Shown piece after piece: positions 23,743-32,286 of a stretch of 32,362 bases of DNA. A model generated the notes under the pieces. That model made no database searches. It saw only the letters and a program-made list of their open reading frames with translations, and was not told the origin of the DNA. This DNA is from Peptococcaceae bacterium BRH_c23. Its GTDB lineage: Bacteria > Bacillota_B > Desulfitobacteriia > Desulfitobacteriales > Desulfitobacteriaceae. The translations under genes and the position numbers were made by a program. The stretch covers positions 1 through 32,362 of the forward strand of contig LADV01000344.1 of the NCBI GenBank assembly GCA_000961805.1, read 5' to 3'. Numbering within the stretch: the stretch's first letter is position 1; each line of letters starts with the position of its first letter.

Positions 23743-25328
23743 GTGATCGACCTAACAAATATTCTAACGCCCCTGTACGCCGAGACGCCACCTCGGCGGG
23801 GGCTACACCATGAGAACGATTCGGAGGAGAGGGGCGGCAGCAAGGGGCTTAAGGCGATTCGGGTGATTTCGTTGAAAAATCTCTGTAAACCGTCGTTTGA
23901 GAAAAAGGATTATGGTCAAGGTGCTGGAATTCCGGTACTCAAGACAATCTGGGACTTATTTGACCTATCTTTGTTGTTTTCACAATCTGGAATCCGTAAA
24001 CACTCGGGAATTTCAGCGTGGCCTCTGGCGTTTGCCTACCTCTGCGGCCTAATTAATCATTCAGATTCCGTCAGTCAAAATGCTAAGTTTTCACCGAAGC
24101 ACCCTTTTTACGACAGATTCTTTCCGGAGAGATCATCTCCCAAAGTGCCTTTAGTAGATTTCTTTCCAAGCCTTTTCAGTGGCTCCGGTTTTCCTTGGGC
24201 AGGCTTTGATCGATTACAGGAAAATTCGGATAGTAGACTGACTGATGGAGATATCATCGCCTTAGACGATACCAAGGTTGAGCATCCTCACGGTAAAAAG
24301 ATCCTCTTTCTCTGTTGGCTCTTCGACAGTTCGGATAAGCGCCATGTATGGAGCATTAATCTTGTGTCAACCCTAGCTGCCTTAAAGAATGGCCTTGAAT
24401 ACCCCATGCTGTGGCGCTTTTGGGTCAAAGCCAGTCAGGAGAATGAAAAACAAAGCAAACTTGATCTTTCTAAGCAAATGCTCTTAGAGGTACGTGAGCT
24501 GAACAGTGCCAGACTGTGGGTTGTCATGGATCGCTGGTTTCTTAGCAAGAAATTCCTAAGATGGCTTATGGATCAGAAGTTTGACTGGGTTACCAAAGCC
24601 AAACGTAATACGGTGTTATTCAGGAAAATCTACGACCCCGTGCTCGGCAAGGAACATTACGTCAAGCTTAATCCAAGCAAATGCTTCGTTAAGTTTATCC
24701 CCGGATTCGGGTTATTGGCAAAGGCTCCATCCTAAGTATTCCAGACATTTATATCAAAATTCCCTATGGGACCTTGACCCGAAAGGGAAAACCCATCACT
24801 AGTCAACGTTTTCTACCCATAGCCGCCATTGCATCCACTTATGAGAAGCAGGCAGCCGAGGGCAGCGTAATTCTTCAGGAGGCAGAATACCCGGCAACCT
24901 TCAAGGATGCGTATCTCTTGATAAGTAACCGAGTCGATGCACGGGAAGAAGCTGCAACTGCCTATGCTAGGAGATGGAGAATCGAAGTTTTTTACCGTAT
25001 GGCTAAACAGTATCTTGGATTAACCTCGTGTTATGCTCAGTCGGAAGCCGCCCATTTCGCACATGTGGAGCTCTTGTTCACGGCAAAAAACCTTCTTTGT
25101 TACGCTGCTTGGGAGTGCAATAAAGAAGGCGCCGAACAAGCCCCATCCCTCTGCAAAGTGGTCAGGTACTTTTTCAACGCCGGCTGTCGGATCCACTGTA
25201 GCGAGCAGTTGATCCAAGTCTATTTTGACACGGCAACCGAGCGTTTTTCAAGTCATATTGATAAATTTTGGCCACGATCTTTGGAACTCAGGTTATGGAT
25301 TTGGGAATATTATCCTGGAACTGCATAA
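23743..25328 (+). pseudogene. IS4-family DDE transposase, frameshifted
   Basis: The first frame (GTG at 23743 to TAA at 24735, 330 aa) carries the N-terminal domain and two catalytic acids, Asp in ALDDTKVEHPHGK and in WVVMDRWF. The second frame (in the -1 phase, open from about 24692 to 25328) carries the C-terminal part with the YARRWRIEVFYRMAK signature containing the catalytic Glu. Together they make a transposase of about 525 aa. The break lies near 24693; insertion of a single base there restores VYPRIRVIGKG, so a one-base loss is likely and the element is inactive. It is the only sizeable plus-strand gene in the window and is less AT-rich than its neighbours, as expected of a recent arrival. 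Confidence 0.85.
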
Positions 25329-25373
25329 CTCCTGTATATAAAACTTAACGAATCTTTGTTTTTATTTTCAGAG

Positions 25374-25397
25374 TGGTACATCTTACCAGATTTTTTT
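25374..25397 (+). terminator. Short intrinsic terminator after the transposase
   Basis: TGGTA (25374-25378), loop CATCT, TACCA (25384-25388), then GA and seven T (25391-25397). It lies 45 bases past the transposase stop. The stem is short, so termination would be modest. Confidence 0.4.
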
Positions 25398-25409
25398 GTA
25401 AAGGTATGT

Positions 25410-25952
25410 TCAAAACGACAATTTCGACTGTAATCCTTTTAAATATATTGGCAATCCTTTGCGATAAATTGATAAATATAGCTGGTTAACTGTATCTAAT
25501 ATAGATTTTAGTACATTCTCAGCTTGTTTTTCATTAATTGCGACTAAATTCTTGGGGTGAATTAAACTGTTTCTTAAACTTATACTTTGTTTAATATTTT
25601 GATGCCATAAATCTGCATTTGTAATAATTTTTCCAGAAAATTTACAATAAAGAAACTCAATTCGATCAATAACTCTGTATATTTTTAACTGATTTCCTAG
25701 TTCAAATTTCCCTTTATTAAACTTAATGTCTTTTTCGGCTAATATTGCTTGCTCTTGTAATGGTAAATCAGGTCGGACTAGTAATTCTTCAGCAATAGCA
25801 TTGAGAAAAGCTTCCAGGGAACTCATGCCTAGAAGGATTGATGCATGCAAATAAGCTTTTTTTTCCTCATCACTTTTTGATTCGTTGGCCTTTTCAAAAA
25901 ACCTAGTTGCTTCTTCAAAAAGATCAACCGCAAATTCATCAAATTCCTGCAT
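25410..25952 (-). CDS. HEPN-like protein paired with the DGQHR gene
   Basis: The 180-aa all-helical protein has the Rx4H motif of HEPN RNases in SLRNSLIHPKN (Arg127, His132) near the end of the second half. The N-terminal helices (LLGMSSLEAFLNAIAEEL) are also typical of HEPN proteins. HEPN domains act as RNases or toxin components in many defence systems. It starts 3 bases after the DGQHR gene stop, so the two form an operon; this could be an effector with the DGQHR protein as its sensor. The sequence also looks like uncharacterised HEPN relatives without proven activity. Confidence 0.65.
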   Translation of the reverse strand: MQEFDEFAVDLFEEATRFFEKANESKSDEEKKAYLHASILLGMSSLEAFLNAIAEELLVRPDLPLQEQAILAEKDIKFNKGKFELGNQLKIYRVIDRIEFLYCKFSGKIITNADLWHQNIKQSISLRNSLIHPKNLVAINEKQAENVLKSILDTVNQLYLSIYRKGLPIYLKGLQSKLSF

Positions 25953-25955
25953 TTC

Positions 25956-27206
25956 TCATATCCTCTTTTCCGCCTCAATTACATCAAGCGTCGCCTGTTT
26001 TGCATGATATTTCATTATAGCTAAATCGACAACAGGCATACTAATTCCTTGTCCCTTTTCTGCTTGTAAAAAAAACAGCTCTGATAATCTGCCCCTTTCT
26101 TTTGCATCTGTTCGAGATCCTAAACCGCGATAGTTTGCCGGGTCTGTTTTATGACGTGCCTTTGCAAGCCGAGGAGCATTTAAAGGATCTTTACGATTAG
26201 TAAGGGCTAAACTATAATGTCTATCTAGTCGTACTCTGTTTTTGCTTAAGACTCCTGAAATATATGCCCATGCAGCTAAAATTGCGTGGTTTAAAGCTTT
26301 ATCAGCGTACTCTCTATTGGTTTTTTTGCCTTCTGAAACAAAATATGCGTTTTGGCTTTCGATTAATTTTGCAAATTCTTCTCCAGCCTCAGCTAATTCT
26401 TTATCAACCCACATATCGGGCTTACTTTGTTTAAGTTCTTCCCACTCGGTTTCAAGTCCACCTGTTTTAGCAATTACCGGCATTGTTCGTTCTTTGTCAA
26501 AATTATCAGCATTAACTTTTTGACCCAGATAATAGTTCATAATAAAAGTACGTGCACCTCGAACTGTAATTTTGCTACCACGCTGTTTCTTATCTGCAAA
26601 ATCACAGTGTTCATCTAATAACCGGACTTTTTGGCACCAATCTCTTAGTTCAGGGCCTTTAACAGTTTCAAACATCCGATCTAATAAATCAAATGAGACA
26701 GCAATATTAGTATTAGAAATCAACTGAACGTCAAGCCTTTGTTCAGTATCCAAATCAAAATACACTTTGACCCCGTGCAATTCATTGATGTTCTCTGCAA
26801 ATGCTTCTGAAATTGCTATAAACCTGTGCTGTCCTCCAATGATCTTTAACGGGTGTTCTTTGTCAAAAGTTATATTATATTCTGCAACAATATTGCTAAA
26901 AACACGATGGTCTTTAGCATCTTGTTTCATTTGTGTAAAAGCAACGTTATCTTCAGTTAAGTCTCTATTAGCACGATATTCTGGTTGCAGGTCAGGATCT
27001 AAGGGTGCATCTATTGTTCCTAATTGGGTAAGTTTTTCAGCCCTGATATGACATTCCCAGAAAATGGCCTTAGTCATTTTGTCCTGCAAAATATTAATTT
27101 GTTCCTTTTCTAAAGGATTAAACCTCTCTGAAAATCCATTTATTTCTTGTATGATTTTAGAATTATCATTGTATTCTGATTTAAAGTCTACAAAATCTAT
27201 TCTCAT
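25956..27206 (-). CDS. DGQHR-domain (DndB-like) protein
   Basis: The 416-aa protein has the signature KIIGGQHRFIAISEAF (GGQHR at 124-128) of the DGQHR family, with Gly in place of the first Asp. This ParB/DUF262-related fold includes DndB, the negative regulator of Dnd phosphorothioation, and many DNA-modification-linked proteins. A SKITVRGARTFIMNYYLGQ segment follows in the middle. A strong AAAGGAGGA ribosome binding site precedes the ATG. It is separated from the central sulfur operon by the IS4 element but is on the same strand just upstream of it. It may have been part of that system as a regulator, or, with the HEPN protein, an independent defence pair. Confidence 0.75.
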   Translation of the reverse strand: MRIDFVDFKSEYNDNSKIIQEINGFSERFNPLEKEQINILQDKMTKAIFWECHIRAEKLTQLGTIDAPLDPDLQPEYRANRDLTEDNVAFTQMKQDAKDHRVFSNIVAEYNITFDKEHPLKIIGGQHRFIAISEAFAENINELHGVKVYFDLDTEQRLDVQLISNTNIAVSFDLLDRMFETVKGPELRDWCQKVRLLDEHCDFADKKQRGSKITVRGARTFIMNYYLGQKVNADNFDKERTMPVIAKTGGLETEWEELKQSKPDMWVDKELAEAGEEFAKLIESQNAYFVSEGKKTNREYADKALNHAILAAWAYISGVLSKNRVRLDRHYSLALTNRKDPLNAPRLAKARHKTDPANYRGLGSRTDAKERGRLSELFFLQAEKGQGISMPVVDLAIMKYHAKQATLDVIEAEKRI

Positions 27207-27630
27207 AATAATTCCTCCTTTAGTTCTAATTAGGAACTTTCCACATTTTGTCTTTTTTCATAAGCAAATGAATTACACAATGTTTAGCTTAACTTTTATC
27301 TATAGATTAAGGCCAGGTTACATCAAATTCTTTTGAACTTCCGCAAATAGACAAAATGGCTACAAAGCCATTCCTCCAACAATCCGCGCATGGAAGCGTG
27401 GCTTTTTGCATACGGTTAAGTGGTTTGCGATGCCTAAATTGCTCTCGTTTAGAATTCTAAAAGTTCCCTAAATATTCCTGTCAAAATTTGAATATCAGAA
27501 AGTAATAACAAGAATGTCAAGAACATTCTTGAAGTCGAAAGCGGACAAGCAAGATTGGCTGAAACAGCAGCCAGTTATCTTTATAGCATGCTTATCTAAG
27601 CATTACTTTCAATTATAAAATTAGCAATAG
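27207..27630. other. Intergenic region between the ABC-3C and DGQHR operons
   Basis: No intact gene is present. The region holds a 7-bp hairpin at 27355-27372 (AATGGCT/AGCCATT) and a perfect 9-bp inverted repeat at 27509-27531 (CAAGAATGT/ACATTCTTG, 5-base spacer). A palindrome at 27588-27603 (ATGCTTA/TAAGCAT) could end ABC-3C transcription. A plus-strand frame of about 35 codons ending at 27599 (ILEVESGQARLAETAASYLY) reads like the C-terminus of a lost protein but has no start. The DGQHR promoter should lie near 27230-27330; no clear -35/-10 pair is seen. Confidence 0.5.
27509..27531. promoter_or_regulatory. Perfect 9-bp inverted repeat, possible operator
   Basis: CAAGAATGT and ACATTCTTG flank a 5-base spacer (CAAGA). 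The size and symmetry fit a dimeric repressor site, but it lies about 300 bases from the nearest start and could be a chance palindrome inside the gene remnant. Confidence 0.3.
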
Positions 27631-29688
27631 CTACGATTGATCATCAGCGTCATTTAAAGGAGGAACCTTGATTATTGGAGTAAATGCCTTTTCGTTTATT
27701 TTTATCATATTGTAACTTTTGGCATCCAAACTTTCGATCGCAATTCTCGTATCCGTATCCTTAATTGTTATTCCGATAATGACCTGTTTCCAACCCTCAA
27801 CGTCAATTATTCCTTTGAAGAATGCCTTCATATTCGATATCACGATACTGTGCTGATCAGGCTCATCAAATATCAAGATGCCTGGATGATTTCCAAGATG
27901 AGTATTTGATGTTTGAAGCAAAGCCATCGTAAAGGCCCAAATAGCTCGAATATTATCACTAGCTGATGAATCAAATTTCATATCGAAATTATTGATTACA
28001 GGCAAATAAGTATCTCGTGAAATAGATATATCATCTATATTTGAGACACTTTTATATCCATATGTTCTAAGATCATTCTTGAAATTACTCTCAAAAGAAC
28101 TTAACTTTTTCTTGTCTTCTAATGTAAATTTTTCTTTAGGAAGTTGCTCCTTCTGGTCTAAGTATTTTTTCCAACGTTTTGAAAGCTCCGTAAGTTTTTC
28201 CAGAGAATTATCAACTGTATTCTTGAATTTCTCTAATTCTTGTATCTCATTAGCTAATTTAAGTTTTTTATAGACAATAGATTCCGATAGTTCTTCGTCT
28301 ACCGCATAAAGATCGCTTCTTAAAGAAAGAGCTAATCTTCTGAGGGTAAACAAACTCGCCTCAAAATAAGAAATTGAATTCTTTAATTCCTCTTTAGCTT
28401 TGGAATGACCGTTCAGTGCAAATTCAAACATTTCTTTCTGAGCAACTAGATGCTTTATATTTTCATCAATGCTCATTATATGAAATTCATTGGCCAAAGG
28501 TAAAAGTGTATCAGAAATGGCCTGATTGCAAACAGGGCAAATACCCTTTATTATTTCAGACCCGATGTCTGCTCCAAGGTTCTTTAGCCTTGCGGCGTCT
28601 TTATTATTAGCTATGTCAATCTTGATAGTATCTAAACTCTCTCTAAGGCTTTTTATACTTGCATCTTCCATGCTTAGCTTTCTTCTAGCTTCATTAACTT
28701 TGTTAGATATTAAATCGATTTGCTTCTCTGTTTCATCAAGCTCAACTTGCAGCTCATCAAAATTATCTACAATTTTAGGCTTTAGGGAAGAAAGACGACT
28801 CAATTCATCTCTCAGGTTTGAGATGTACGAGTTTATCTCTTGTCTATTAATGTACTCTATGGAAACCTTACCCCGTACAGCTTCTTCAAGAATTCGTGGT
28901 GAGCTGGGAAACCCTGAAATTATGCATTGCGCAGACCTGCTGTCAGCAATGAGAGCCTGTACGATATTATTCCAAGACTTTTCAATCTCATTTTTTTCAT
29001 CTGTTAACCTTATCTTTGTCTTTTCATTTTCAATAGTATCTAGATTAAGTATGTACTCAACAGTGCGCTGCTTGGCCTCTTTTATCCCTAAATTAGGCAT
29101 TCCTGAAAATATGTCTGCCCATCCACGCTTTTGTTCAATAAACATACTTGAAAAAAGCAGTTGTAAGTACAATTTGCTTTCCGAATCACTGTAATTATTA
29201 ACGTAAGGTAATTCTAAACCCAAATACCGTTCTAAAAATGTGTGAAACCCCTTTTCTCGAATTGCAGAATTGGGCATATGTACATACATATCATCATAAT
29301 CCACAGAACCTGTTTCCAGATCAGCAAGGCAGCCATAAAATACTGTAACTAGGCGCGAATCTCTATTTTCCATTTTTGCAGTACGATACAAGGTAATGAT
29401 ATCCGTTCCGTTATATACTTCCAAGTATACTTCAGATTCAAGGGTGTTAAAGGTCTTTGAGTTGTACTCAATGGAGTTCTTATACGCTGAAGTCAGAACC
29501 TTTTCGCCCCTGCCGCCTATTATCTCTTCAAAACCGAGAGCATAGTATATCCCCTCAATCACTGAACTCTTTCCACAAGTATTGTCGTCGCTGGCAATAA
29601 AATTAATGCCTTGCATGAAGGTATGGTCAAAGCCAAAATCTTGTTCCGCAGTGCGTATCGTAATTTTTAATCGATCAATTTTAAGCAT
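27631..29688 (-). CDS. ABC-three-component (ABC-3C) zinc-hook ATPase
   Basis: The 685-aa SMC/Rad50-like ATPase has a divergent Walker A SDDNTCGKSS (33-42). Coiled coil covers roughly 215-380 and 395-520, with a CPVCNQ zinc hook near the middle. Walker B ILIFDEPDQHSI is near the C-terminus. This layout, and the two upstream genes coupled to it, match the ATPase of ABC-3C defence systems, in which an ABC ATPase, a middle component and an effector act together on invading DNA or modified targets. The start overlaps the middle component by 8 bases and has a GGAGG ribosome binding site. It is the last gene of its operon and intact. Confidence 0.82.
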   Translation of the reverse strand: MLKIDRLKITIRTAEQDFGFDHTFMQGINFIASDDNTCGKSSVIEGIYYALGFEEIIGGRGEKVLTSAYKNSIEYNSKTFNTLESEVYLEVYNGTDIITLYRTAKMENRDSRLVTVFYGCLADLETGSVDYDDMYVHMPNSAIREKGFHTFLERYLGLELPYVNNYSDSESKLYLQLLFSSMFIEQKRGWADIFSGMPNLGIKEAKQRTVEYILNLDTIENEKTKIRLTDEKNEIEKSWNNIVQALIADSRSAQCIISGFPSSPRILEEAVRGKVSIEYINRQEINSYISNLRDELSRLSSLKPKIVDNFDELQVELDETEKQIDLISNKVNEARRKLSMEDASIKSLRESLDTIKIDIANNKDAARLKNLGADIGSEIIKGICPVCNQAISDTLLPLANEFHIMSIDENIKHLVAQKEMFEFALNGHSKAKEELKNSISYFEASLFTLRRLALSLRSDLYAVDEELSESIVYKKLKLANEIQELEKFKNTVDNSLEKLTELSKRWKKYLDQKEQLPKEKFTLEDKKKLSSFESNFKNDLRTYGYKSVSNIDDISISRDTYLPVINNFDMKFDSSASDNIRAIWAFTMALLQTSNTHLGNHPGILIFDEPDQHSIVISNMKAFFKGIIDVEGWKQVIIGITIKDTDTRIAIESLDAKSYNMIKINEKAFTPIIKVPPLNDADDQS

Positions 29689-30160
29689 TTGAATACCTCC
29701 ACAAAGACATTATGTCCTTTATTTTAGCCTCTGTAAGTTTGTTTGAAAGCGTATAGAGTCGCTCTTTTTCTCGCGCCATCAAATCAGTATCTTTGTCAAT
29801 TTCGCTAACGAATTTTTTGCCTTTGTCCGTCAAGCGATATAATCCATTTGCCTGTTGTGCAAACATACTGTCTGCCAATGCATAGTTCAAAGCTCTGTTT
29901 ACTGCGGGATCGAATCGAATAGGCGTATATTCATGGGTTCTATCATTTGCGAAGTCGATTAGTATATTCATGTCACTTTCAAACGTTAATGCTAAAGAGA
30001 TCATGTGCAGCTTTAGAATGGAGCATCCACCACGTCCACATGACTTTGCTAGAATTAAGCACAACTGCGCGACCTTATAACTTATTCGGTAATTATAAGG
30101 TACTGCCTCAGGTCTATCAGTAAATAGAATTTTATCAACTGAGTCAAGCAACTTATCCAT
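29681..30160 (-). CDS. ABC-3C middle component (wHTH-like)
   Basis: The 159-aa protein has an N-terminal ISYKVAQLCLILAKSCGRGGCSI helical block. Its C-terminal half resembles a winged helix (ANGLYRLTDKGKKFVSEI). Position and fold match the middle component that links ATPase and effector in ABC-3C systems. The ATG at 30160 is chosen because the AGAGGGTGA upstream sits 9 bases away; a GTG at 30169 overlapping the previous stop (GTGA) is the alternative. Its stop overlaps the ATPase start by 8 bases, indicating coupled translation. Confidence 0.75.
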   Translation of the reverse strand: MDKLLDSVDKILFTDRPEAVPYNYRISYKVAQLCLILAKSCGRGGCSILKLHMISLALTFESDMNILIDFANDRTHEYTPIRFDPAVNRALNYALADSMFAQQANGLYRLTDKGKKFVSEIDKDTDLMAREKERLYTLSNKLTEAKIKDIMSLWRYSNA

Positions 30161-30165
30161 ATAAA

Positions 30166-31125
30166 TCACCCTCTTCTAAATTCCATTGGACAATCCGCTA
30201 ACCACGCGCCAACCATATCATGTTTTAATTCCATTATCGATGATGTAGTAAAATACTTGTCAAATTCACGACTCAGTTTTTGCTCAAATTCGCCTAAAAT
30301 CTCATTAAAGATACTCATGTTGAGTGAGCGATCTTGATTCATTTTTGTCCTTAAACTAACCTCATTTTTACATGCCCGCTCTAGCGTATAAATGTGCTCA
30401 TATATTTCCGGAAAATCAGCCTGCAGCATCCGCAAAACCTCTATACCCTTAATATAATACGCGACATATGCTCCAACTACATCCTTAAAGTCTTCATCAT
30501 CATCGTTCACTGGATTCATCACAGCTTTGATTTTCCGTTGTATGTTATGTACTTTTTCAGAAGGGCATTTATCCCAAGGTATAGTGTCAAAGCTTTTGAC
30601 AACAACATTTAGCTTTGTATCCGTTATTGTCTCTCGTATAATCTTAGAAAACTCAACTTTGAAATCTTCTGCTACTTTAATCACAATCACAAAGTTGTCA
30701 TCCAGATGATCATATTCTTTTGGTTTGCCAGATTTCCCTCGAAAAATTTCATTCCGCTTAGCTGTGGCATGTTGCAATAGTCGATTATCCTTATAGAAAG
30801 GAACCACATAATGCCACTGTTTTATTATGGGTACTCCAAGGTCTTTCAGTCTCTGTTTATAGGTTTGATCTACCAATTTGTTTATATCTTTTGTAAGTTT
30901 ATCGCGCTGATGCTCATACAGCTCATCATCATTGTACTCACGCTCAGGGCAATAGCATTGATACACGATGCCTGTTTGGGTATAACCTTCGATACCAGCA
31001 TCACCCCTGTATGTAGCAGGTATTTTTTGATAGTTATCACTTTGGTAACGTATGCGATAGCATGCATCGCACCATTCTTCCCAAGCATCTCCAGTAAGTG
31101 GAGTTTTAATAAAATTCAAAATCAT
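30166..31125 (-). CDS. ABC-3C effector with REase-like N-terminal domain
   Basis: The 319-aa protein has an N-terminal restriction-endonuclease-like block: FRY-type strand, then YRGDAGIEGYTQTGIVYQCYCPE (split as GDAGIEGY at 41-48 and YQCYCPE at 55-61). This order (G-D-x-G-x-x-G-Y, about ten residues, YQxYxP) is typical of PD-(D/E)xK-like effectors of ABC-3C systems, where Tyr replaces the usual Lys. The C-terminal half is helical. The likely role is DNA cleavage when the ATPase senses invasion. The start has a TTTGGAGGTAGC ribosome binding site overlapping the end of the 66-aa gene. Whether it retains nuclease activity cannot be judged from sequence. Confidence 0.7.
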   Translation of the reverse strand: MILNFIKTPLTGDAWEEWCDACYRIRYQSDNYQKIPATYRGDAGIEGYTQTGIVYQCYCPEREYNDDELYEHQRDKLTKDINKLVDQTYKQRLKDLGVPIIKQWHYVVPFYKDNRLLQHATAKRNEIFRGKSGKPKEYDHLDDNFVIVIKVAEDFKVEFSKIIRETITDTKLNVVVKSFDTIPWDKCPSEKVHNIQRKIKAVMNPVNDDDEDFKDVVGAYVAYYIKGIEVLRMLQADFPEIYEHIYTLERACKNEVSLRTKMNQDRSLNMSIFNEILGEFEQKLSREFDKYFTTSSIMELKHDMVGAWLADCPMEFRRG

Positions 31126-31132
31126 GCTTTAG

Positions 31133-31333
31133 CTACCTCCAAATGCCTAAAGGAATTGAGTTTGTCAAATCCGGCTCATTTTGCAGACATTTTATATCAA
31201 CTATCATTTCTGAACTGTCCGAGGTTAACTGAATTTTAGCCAGACTCAATTGATTGTAAATTTTCAACAGTACAGCTTCTTTATTTATAAAGAATAGCTT
31301 TTCGCCAATAAATAAACATTTTCTTTCACACAC
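31133..31333 (-). CDS. 66-aa protein, first gene of the ABC-3C operon
   Basis: The GTG at 31333 is chosen because AGGAGG lies 7 bases upstream; upstream codons have no such site and an ATG nearby is out of frame. The protein (starts MCERKCLFIGEKLFFINKE) is small, predicted mostly β, with two Cys near the N-terminus and no recognised family. It ends 7 bases before the effector start, whose ribosome binding site lies inside this gene. This strongly suggests it is translated as part of the operon. It may be an extra ABC-3C subunit, an inhibitor or a leader protein. Confidence 0.65.
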   Translation of the reverse strand: MCERKCLFIGEKLFFINKEAVLLKIYNQLSLAKIQLTSDSSEMIVDIKCLQNEPDLTNSIPLGIWR

Positions 31334-31363
31334 ATTGATACCTCCTGTAGCTTGTCGTCGCAC

Positions 31364-31388
31364 ATGAAAATCATTAGAAGATTTTCAT
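31364..31388. promoter_or_regulatory. Perfect 9-bp inverted repeat upstream of the ABC-3C operon
   Basis: ATGAAAATC and GATTTTCAT flank a 7-base spacer, 30 bases upstream of the GTG start and in the expected promoter or leader region. An operator for a dimeric repressor, or a leader hairpin, would fit; no known motif is recognised. Confidence 0.4.
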
Positions 31389-31466
31389 TTCTTCAAGCTT
31401 TGATCATTGTGGACCAAGACATATGGCTACAGAAAATTATATTCGTGTGTACCCTGTTCTTAGTTC

Positions 31467-31628
31467 TTAGTTGCATTTTGATTCAGGTTTTACAGCATCT
31501 TTTGGTATTGCCCAGGTGTTGTCAAAACGGATAGCACCTGAAATCTTATCTTGAGCACATAACACCTGCGCCCGGCCTGCGATGATTCCCCATTTTTCGG
31601 CTGCCTTTTTCACAATAATATAGTCCAC
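31467..31628 (-). CDS. Excisionase/MerR-like small HTH protein
   Basis: The 53-aa protein begins MDYIIVKKAAEKWGI and continues through RAQVLCAQDKISGAIRF to WAIPKDAVKP. This is the pattern of small excisionase-type winged-helix proteins (VKEAAEKWGIS, then WAIP) found on Clostridial mobile elements. The start is a GTG at 31628 with GGAAGG upstream; a longer frame lacks a site. Such proteins regulate or assist site-specific recombination or act as small transcription factors. Its neighbours are recombinase remnants, which supports the mobile-element role. Ala-Gly in place of the usual Ser-x-Arg before RAQVL is a small departure from the family. Confidence 0.75.
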   Translation of the reverse strand: MDYIIVKKAAEKWGIIAGRAQVLCAQDKISGAIRFDNTWAIPKDAVKPESKCN

Positions 31629-31773
31629 AAAAACAACCTTCCGGAGGAAAATCCTGTATATTTTATTATATATCGAAAAATGAATAAAACAATGCATTCA
31701 CCGAAAAAGCAAAATATCTCTCGGAAATTACAGATTAAAGTCACATATAAATTTGTAGGCAAAGCTTTTATGC

Positions 31774-31823
31774 AGAAAAGCTCCAACATAAGCGATAGAG
31801 CATGCTTATATTGGAGCTTTTCT
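31774..31823. terminator. Strong 20-bp hairpin after the recombinase-domain gene
   Basis: Arms 31774-31793 and 31804-31823 (AGAAAAGCTCC... paired with ...GGAGCTTTTCT) match at 19 of 20 positions around a 10-base loop. It lies 25 bases past the stop of the minus-strand recombinase-domain gene, with T-rich arm ends on both strands, so it can terminate in both directions. It could also be a small mobile-element remnant. Confidence 0.6.
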
Positions 31824-31848
31824 ACACAAATGTTCATTACTGAAATTC

Positions 31849-32238
31849 TTACACTGTCATCATGAAACCTATAATGTCATTAGCCGGTTTAAAATTCACC
31901 CCATTGTCGGCGGTAATCAGGTTCACTCCATAGTGGTTCATCCACTCCACACATTCCATGGTCTTATATACATCGCGTCCAATCCGGCAAATACTTTTTG
32001 CCAGCACTATGTCTATCTGCTTAGCTTCAACCACTTCCATAACCTCTTTTAAGCCTTTACGGTTAAAATCCAAGCCGCTTCCTTGTTCGGCAGTAATGCT
32101 AACGACCTCCCAACCTTGTTTCCTCGCATATTCTACCATCTGCTCCTGTTGAAACTTCAAAGCCATGTCATCCGGGTTAGCTACTCTGCAATATATCCAA
32201 ACCCGATTGCCCTGTTTATTTATCTTATTTTTCATCAT
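31849..32238 (-). CDS. Stand-alone serine-recombinase N-terminal domain, catalytic Ser replaced
   Basis: The 129-aa protein has the resolvase fold: WIYCRVANPDDM (14-25), EYARKQGWEVV, ITAEQGSGLDFNRKGL and KSICRIGRD (81-89, the usual S/R-L-x-R-x-G-R-D helix). The position of the nucleophilic Ser of YxRVS is Ala20, so strand cleavage by the normal mechanism is not expected. The C-terminal recombinase and zinc-ribbon domains are also missing. It may be a regulatory partner or a decayed relict. The start at 32238 is chosen for its AAGGAG site 8 bases upstream. It follows the tail of a full recombinase gene by 31 bases. Confidence 0.75.
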   Translation of the reverse strand: MMKNKINKQGNRVWIYCRVANPDDMALKFQQEQMVEYARKQGWEVVSITAEQGSGLDFNRKGLKEVMEVVEAKQIDIVLAKSICRIGRDVYKTMECVEWMNHYGVNLITADNGVNFKPANDIIGFMMTV

Positions 32239-32255
32239 ATCATCTTCTCCTTTAT

Positions 32256-32286
32256 CCTGTATCCCGCTTTCATTGCGGGATACAGG
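32256..32286. terminator. Perfect 12-bp hairpin between two recombinase genes
   Basis: CCTGTATCCCGC and GCGGGATACAGG pair perfectly around a 7-base loop that contains the stop codon region of the upstream recombinase. It sits just before the ribosome binding site of the next gene. There is no T-run; it may terminate, attenuate, or stabilise the downstream mRNA. Confidence 0.55.

Noticed and set aside
28526..29194. 222-codon plus-strand open frame
   Set aside because: Antisense shadow of the coiled-coil part of the ABC-3C ATPase; Ser/Leu-rich composition is the usual result of reading such DNA backwards.
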